A stretch of 19,301 bases of DNA from Gammaproteobacteria bacterium (lineage in GTDB: Bacteria; Pseudomonadota; Gammaproteobacteria; J044). Below the pieces are notes generated by a model. It saw nothing but the letters and a program-made list of their open reading frames with translations. It made no database searches and had not been told where the DNA came from. Shown here piece by piece: positions 15,911 through 19,301 of the stretch (its first letter is position 1; each line of letters begins with the position of its first letter). The DNA is taken from contig RFHG01000402.1 of NCBI GenBank assembly GCA_003696465.1, positions 1-19,301 of the forward strand, given 5' to 3'. The position numbers were made by a program, and so were the translations under genes.

Positions 15911-16230
15911 TAGCCGTGCACGCTTGGGCCGCATCGAACCCATGTCGCCTGCGCCGTTTCTGGCTGGCGGCTGTCCTGCTCTTTGTCCTTGCCCAGGCCC
16001 TGCTGTCCTGGCATCAGGCCCAGGAACTCCTGAACCCACCCGATCACCTCTGCTCCGTCTGCCTCGTTGGACACGGCGGGAGTGCCCCCCTTCCGGCATC
16101 CGCCCCATTATTCCTTCCCGTGGCCCGCCTGCTCGGGCTGCTGGCCGCATCAACGGCATTTGAACCCTGCATTGCACGCTGTGTCTTTCTCCCCGCCCAG
16201 CGTGCTCCCCCTGCGCGTACGCGCCGCTGA
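15907..16230 (+). CDS. Small membrane protein with His and CxxC motif (DUF2946-like), near metal-uptake genes
   Basis: A 107-residue frame starts at a GTG that overlaps the DUF4136 stop (GTGA); a GTG at 15916 is an alternative. One hydrophobic segment (about 18-35, FWLAAVLLFVLAQALL) is followed by SWHQAQ and HLCSVCLVGHGG. The H…HxCxxC pattern resembles small proteins, some grouped as DUF2946, that sit beside metal-uptake or TonB-receptor genes in other Proteobacteria. The Cys and His residues could bind a metal. No domain can be assigned with confidence, and a competing frame overlaps, but the coupled start, the hydrophobic helix and the position directly before the porin gene favour a real gene. 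Confidence 0.6.
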   Translation: MIAVHAWAASNPCRLRRFWLAAVLLFVLAQALLSWHQAQELLNPPDHLCSVCLVGHGGSAPLPASAPLFLPVARLLGLLAASTAFEPCIARCVFLPAQRAPPARTRR

Positions 16231-16256
16231 CAAAAAGTCCAGGGGGCATGGCTGAT
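16227..16256 (+). promoter_or_regulatory. Weak candidate promoter before the outer-membrane protein gene
   Basis: CTGACA (16227-16232) is a five-of-six -35 match. Eighteen bases on, GCTGAT (16251-16256) is a poor -10. It lies at the end of the small HxCxxC gene. No AT-rich palindrome of the Zur type was found in the 74-bp gap. Confidence 0.2.
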
Positions 16257-16269
16257 CGCGGCATGCCCC
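16243..16269 (+). repeat. 8-bp perfect inverted repeat upstream of the outer-membrane protein gene
   Basis: GGGGCATG (16243-16250) and CATGCCCC (16262-16269) flank an 11-base loop. The stem is GC-rich and lies 35 bp before the ATG at 16305, with no T-run after it. It may be an operator, an mRNA leader hairpin or a partial attenuator. Confidence 0.4.
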
Positions 16270-16304
16270 GTCCTGTACGCACTTGATATACCAGGGGGAA
16301 CCCC

Positions 16305-17462
16305 ATGTCCTTCAATCCTGCACGCAAGCTGTTCGTTTTGCTTGCCCTGTTGTCTTTGTCTGCTCCGGGCGCCATGGCCGGTCAGAATGCCTTCAATCCG
16401 GAAATCTCGCTGATCCTGTCGGGTCAGTACGCCCATTATGAACGGGATCCCGATGGCCGAACGATTGCCGGGGTGCCGGCTGCAGGGGAATCGCCTTTGC
16501 CCCCGGCCGGGCTGTCACTGGCCGAATCCGAGCTGGTTGCCAGCGCCAATGTGGATGATCGCTACTATGGTCGATTCACGGCCGCGCTGGCCCCGGATGG
16601 CGGGATCGAGGTCGAGGAGGCCTTCATCCAGACCCTGGATCTGCCCATGGGGCTGTCCCTGCAGGCCGGGCGCTTCTATTCCGAGCTGGGCTACCAGAAC
16701 AGTCGCCATGCCCATCAGTGGGATTTCGTCGATCAGCCCCTCGTCTATCAGGCCTTTCTCGGCAACCAGTACCGGGATGACGGCCTGCAGCTGCGCTGGC
16801 TGGCGCCCACCGACATCTTCCTGGAGGTCGGGGGCGGGGTCTTTCGCGGCGATGCCTATCCTGCCGGCGGTGCCGCCCGGAACGGGGCGGGGACCCGGGT
16901 CGTATTTCTTGCCGGTGGGGGTGACCTCGGTGTGTCCCAGAGCTGGAAGGCGGGCATCAGTCTGCTCGATGCGCGATCCGATGCGCGGCCGTCCGATGAT
17001 GGCCGGTTGGCCTTCGATGGCACAGCCCGACTCCTGACCCTCTATGGGGTATGGAAATGGGCCCCGAACGGCAACCCGTATGACCGCAATCTGGTGGTTC
17101 AGGGGGCGTGGATGCGCAACGAGGAACAGGGCGACTATTCCGGAACCGCGGCAGGTTCCGTGGATCTGCACCGGGACGGAGCCTATGTACAGGCTGTCTA
17201 CCAGTTCCGCCATGGCTGGCGCAGTGGCCTGCGCCTCGACCGGCTGAGCGTACCCGCTGCTCAGGGTGGGCTGACCGGCAGCGCATTGGATCCTGCCGGG
17301 CATGCCCCGCGCCGGGCCAGCCTCATGATCGATTATGCCCATAGCGAGTTCAGTCGCATTCGGCTGCAATTCAATCGTGATGAATCATCGCCCCAGACCG
17401 ACAACCAGTGGTTCCTGCAATACACCATGAGCCTGGGCGCGCACGGCGCCCATCGCTTCTGA
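16305..17462 (+). CDS. Outer-membrane beta-barrel protein linked to metal uptake
   Basis: The 385-residue product has a signal peptide (cleaved after AMA, near 25). The mature part is rich in alternating aromatic/hydrophobic strands and ends in Phe, the usual terminal residue of outer-membrane barrels. Recognisable segments include NPEISLILSGQYAHY at the start, SLAESELVASANVDDRYYG, AHQWDFVDQPLVYQAFLG, WLAPTDIFLEVGGG and the ending QWFLQYTMSLGAHGAHRF. I recognise this layout from uncharacterised proteins adjacent to ZnuA-like receptors; it has no TonB box or plug domain that I can see. It is thus more porin-like than receptor-like. AGGGGGAA lies five bases before the ATG. The receptor gene follows 18 bp later. 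Passage of zinc or another metal through the outer membrane is inference from context. Confidence 0.82.
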   Translation: MSFNPARKLFVLLALLSLSAPGAMAGQNAFNPEISLILSGQYAHYERDPDGRTIAGVPAAGESPLPPAGLSLAESELVASANVDDRYYGRFTAALAPDGGIEVEEAFIQTLDLPMGLSLQAGRFYSELGYQNSRHAHQWDFVDQPLVYQAFLGNQYRDDGLQLRWLAPTDIFLEVGGGVFRGDAYPAGGAARNGAGTRVVFLAGGGDLGVSQSWKAGISLLDARSDARPSDDGRLAFDGTARLLTLYGVWKWAPNGNPYDRNLVVQGAWMRNEEQGDYSGTAAGSVDLHRDGAYVQAVYQFRHGWRSGLRLDRLSVPAAQGGLTGSALDPAGHAPRRASLMIDYAHSEFSRIRLQFNRDESSPQTDNQWFLQYTMSLGAHGAHRF

Positions 17463-17480
17463 GCCAAGGGAGGATCAGAA

Positions 17481-18377
17481 ATGCGCTATCTTTTGCTTGC
17501 TTGTATCCTGCTGGCCAGCCCGCTGGCTGTGGCCGATCTGCGGGTTTTTGCCTGCGAACCCGAATGGGCCGCGCTGGTTCGGGAGCTGGGACGGGATCGC
17601 GTTCAGGTCACTGCTGCTACCGGCGCCCTGCAGGATCCGCATCACATCCAGGCCAGGCCCAGTCTGATCGCGCGTCTGCGCAAGGCTGATCTGCTGGTCT
17701 GTACCGGGGCCGATCTGGAGATCGGCTGGCTGCCCGTGCTATTGCGGCGGGCGGCCAATCCACGGGTACAGCCGGGTCAGGCGGGGCACTTCATGGCCAC
17801 CGATTACGTGACCCTGCTCGATGTGCCCGAATCGGTCGATCGTGCCCTGGGCGACGTGCATCCGCAGGGTAATCCGCACATCCAGACGGATCCGCACAAT
17901 ATGCTTCCCGTGGCTCGAGCCCTCGGGGCCCGGCTGGCAGAGCTGGATGCCGGGCATGCGGCCGATTATCGGCAGTGGACGGAGGATTTCCTCCACCGCT
18001 GGCAGCAGGCCCTTGCAGGCTGGGACCAGCGTGCCCGCACGCTCAAGGGGCTGCGGGTGGTGACCCAGCACAAGGGGTGGGTCTATCTCGGACACTGGAT
18101 CGACTGGCAGGTGGTGGCCCGGCTCGAGCCGCGGCCCGGTGTACCGCCCAGCGCGGCGCATCTCGCCCAGGTCCTGCAGACCGTGCGGGAACACCCGGTC
18201 GATGGCATCGTGCGTGCAGCCTACCAGCCGGCCCGACCGGCCGAATGGCTGCACCAGCGTACCGGACTGCCGGTCGTCGTGTTGCCCTTCACGGTGGGCG
18301 GCAGCAAGGAGGCACGGGATCTGTTTTCGCTGTATGACGACACCCTGAGTCGGCTGGAGACCCTGCGTCATGACTGA
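17481..18377 (+). CDS. Metal ABC transporter periplasmic receptor, ZnuA/cluster A-I family
   Basis: A 298-residue protein with a signal peptide (MRYLLLACILLASPLAVA). Cluster A-I metal receptors bind Zn or Mn with three His and one acidic residue. The first three are visible: H54 or H55 in LQDPHHIQARPS, H133 in GNPHIQTDP and H197 in VVTQHKGWVY, followed by LEPRPGVPPS. At the fourth position, where an Asp usually occurs near the C-terminal end, this protein reads LPFTVGGSKEARD, so the acidic ligand is absent or moved. There is no long His-rich loop like that of E. coli ZnuA. GGGAGGA precedes the ATG. The end overlaps the permease start by eight bases, indicating one transport unit. Zinc is the likeliest metal, manganese less so. 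Confidence 0.9.
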   Translation: MRYLLLACILLASPLAVADLRVFACEPEWAALVRELGRDRVQVTAATGALQDPHHIQARPSLIARLRKADLLVCTGADLEIGWLPVLLRRAANPRVQPGQAGHFMATDYVTLLDVPESVDRALGDVHPQGNPHIQTDPHNMLPVARALGARLAELDAGHAADYRQWTEDFLHRWQQALAGWDQRARTLKGLRVVTQHKGWVYLGHWIDWQVVARLEPRPGVPPSAAHLAQVLQTVREHPVDGIVRAAYQPARPAEWLHQRTGLPVVVLPFTVGGSKEARDLFSLYDDTLSRLETLRHD

Positions 18378-19134
18378 GCTTCCGGAACTGGCCGGGATCA
18401 TCCTGCCGGCACTGCTGGCCGGGCTGCTGGTACTGCTGACGCATGTGCCCCTAGGCCGCGAGGTGCTTGCCCGCGGCATCATCTTTCTGGATATCGCCGT
18501 GGCGCAGATCGCCGCCTTCGGCGTGCTGCTTGCCGAGCGTCTGGGGCTGGGCGGCAGCGACTGGCAGGTGCAGTTGATGGCCGCCGGGAGTGCGCTGGCG
18601 GGTGCCCTTGCCCTGCAGTGGACAGAGCGCCATCTGTCCGGTGTGCAGGAGGCCGTGATTGGCAGTGTGTTCGTTCTGGCAGCCACTGCAGGGCTGATTC
18701 TCATTGCCGGCGATCCGCACGGGGCCGAGCATGTGACCGATCTGCTCAGCGGTCAGGTGCTGTGGGCGGGGCAGGCGCAGCTCCTGGCACTGGCTGCCGT
18801 CAGCCTGCCGGTAGCCCTGGTCTGGCTGACCGCCCCGCAGGCATGGCGCCGTCGGCTGTTCTATCCGTTGTTTGCGGTGACCATCACCGCCAGTGTGCAG
18901 CTGGTGGGCGTATACCTGGTCTTCAGCAGCCTGATCCTTCCGGCGCTGGCCATCCGCGGCCTTGGCCGCAGGGCCCTGCCGGCCGGCTGGGCGCTCGGCC
19001 TGACGGGCTATGCGGCCGGACTCATCCTCTCGGCGCTGTTCGACTGGCCGGCCGGTCCGGTCATCGTCTGGTCGCTGGCCCTGCTGGCGCTGCCGATGAT
19101 CCTGATCCAGGCGCGGGCGAAGAGGGCTGGATGA
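18370..19134 (+). CDS. Metal ABC transporter permease, ABC-3 (ZnuB/MntB-like) family
   Basis: The 254-residue product is a membrane protein with about seven to eight helices. It has the ABC-3 landmarks RGIIFLDIAVAQIAAFGVLL near the N-terminus, QEAVIGSVFVLAATAGLI in the middle, and VTITASVQLVGVYLVFSSLILPAL near the coupling region. It would form the inner-membrane channel for the metal delivered by the upstream receptor. The ATG at 18370 lies inside the receptor gene's last codons (eight-base overlap), so translation is coupled. An ATPase subunit (ZnuC-like) is needed, yet none follows: rpsP is next. The ATPase must be elsewhere in the genome or be shared with another system. Confidence 0.93.
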   Translation: MTELPELAGIILPALLAGLLVLLTHVPLGREVLARGIIFLDIAVAQIAAFGVLLAERLGLGGSDWQVQLMAAGSALAGALALQWTERHLSGVQEAVIGSVFVLAATAGLILIAGDPHGAEHVTDLLSGQVLWAGQAQLLALAAVSLPVALVWLTAPQAWRRRLFYPLFAVTITASVQLVGVYLVFSSLILPALAIRGLGRRALPAGWALGLTGYAAGLILSALFDWPAGPVIVWSLALLALPMILIQARAKRAG

Positions 19135-19145
19135 GCAAATAGCAC

Positions 19146-19174
19146 TTCACATCCGGGGCCCAAGGCCTTAGAAT
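19146..19174 (+). promoter_or_regulatory. rpsP: Sigma-70 promoter of the rpsP operon
   Basis: TTCACA (19146-19151), a 17-bp spacer and TAGAAT (19169-19174) match consensus at five of six positions each. The predicted start near 19181 leaves a leader of about 70 nt before the rpsP ATG, containing a short GCCAG/CTGGC stem (19189-19208). It begins just after the permease stop, so the ribosomal operon does not depend on the metal-uptake genes for transcription. Confidence 0.65.
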
Positions 19175-19250
19175 TGCGCGTTTATCTCGCCAGGGCTGTG
19201 GTGCTGGCTGAACGGGTTTTCAGGAATCCATTGAAATCAAGGGCTTGTAA

Positions 19251-19301
19251 ATGATCACCATTCGACTGTCACGCGGTGGCGCCAAGAAGCGTCCCTTCTA
19301 C
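19251..19301 (+). CDS. rpsP: 30S ribosomal protein S16, N-terminal 17 codons (cut by window end)
   Basis: The visible residues MITIRLSRGGAKKRPFY match the conserved start of S16, a small-subunit assembly protein; E. coli S16 begins MVTIRLARHGAKKRPFY. AAGGG lies about seven bases upstream of the ATG. The rest, probably followed by rimM, trmD and rplS, is outside the window. Confidence 0.96.
   Translation, partial: MITIRLSRGGAKKRPFY

Noticed and set aside
14462..16375. A 637-codon minus-strand open frame opposite the SBP and DUF4136 genes
   Set aside because: It is antisense to genes with signal peptides, family motifs and ribosome sites, has no recognisable domain and typical shadow composition.
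1..19301. CRISPR arrays, tRNA or rRNA genes, transposases or integrases
   Set aside because: No regularly spaced direct repeats, no cloverleaf-like or rRNA sequence, and no transposase or recombinase motif were seen on either strand by eye.

Overview
The window is high-GC DNA with dense gene packing, short overlaps between genes and bacterial promoters. The order ypjD–yfjD(corB)-like genes opposite ffh, with rpsP beyond, is the arrangement seen in Gammaproteobacteria. The YpjD, RadA, MBL-type cyclic-nucleotide phosphodiesterase and TatT-type TRAP genes fit a free-living, possibly sulfur-oxidising or Chromatiales-like gammaproteobacterium. The exact lineage is inference.

Left part (1–8.3 kb). 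A DUF3501 gene enters from the left edge on the + strand. Facing it is a minus-strand block, read from right to left: a frameshifted EAL-domain gene (about 8219–6175), then a TRAP transporter operon tatT–dctP–dctQ–dctM (6107–2437) with tightly coupled genes, then a Cache–PAS–GGDEF diguanylate cyclase (2404–440). The TRAP operon is thus bracketed by a c-di-GMP synthase and a (broken) c-di-GMP hydrolase. The DctP protein has Trp where carboxylate-binding TRAP receptors carry their ligand-clamping Arg. Together with the TatT lipoprotein this points to an atypical, possibly non-carboxylate ligand.

Middle part (8.2–14.5 kb). A 282-bp gap holds a long stem-loop and a promoter for the EAL gene. Then, on the minus strand, come radA, a CorB/YfjD-like CNNM/CBS protein (TTG start, own promoter inside the end of ypjD) and ypjD. 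A divergent 309-bp region separates ypjD from a metallo-beta-lactamase-fold 3',5'-cyclic-nucleotide phosphodiesterase. It carries a near-perfect CRP (cAMP receptor protein) operator, suggesting feedback control of cAMP. ffh follows on the + strand.

Right part (14.5–19.3 kb, all + strand). Between ffh and rpsP, which are usually neighbours, lies a run of envelope and uptake genes: an orphan family-3 solute-binding protein, a DUF4136 lipoprotein, a small HxC..C membrane protein, an outer-membrane beta-barrel protein, a ZnuA-like metal-binding protein and an ABC-3 permease. No ATPase gene is present. The last three or four look like an outer-to-inner-membrane zinc/manganese uptake unit. The window ends in the first 17 codons of rpsP, which has a good sigma-70 promoter of its own.
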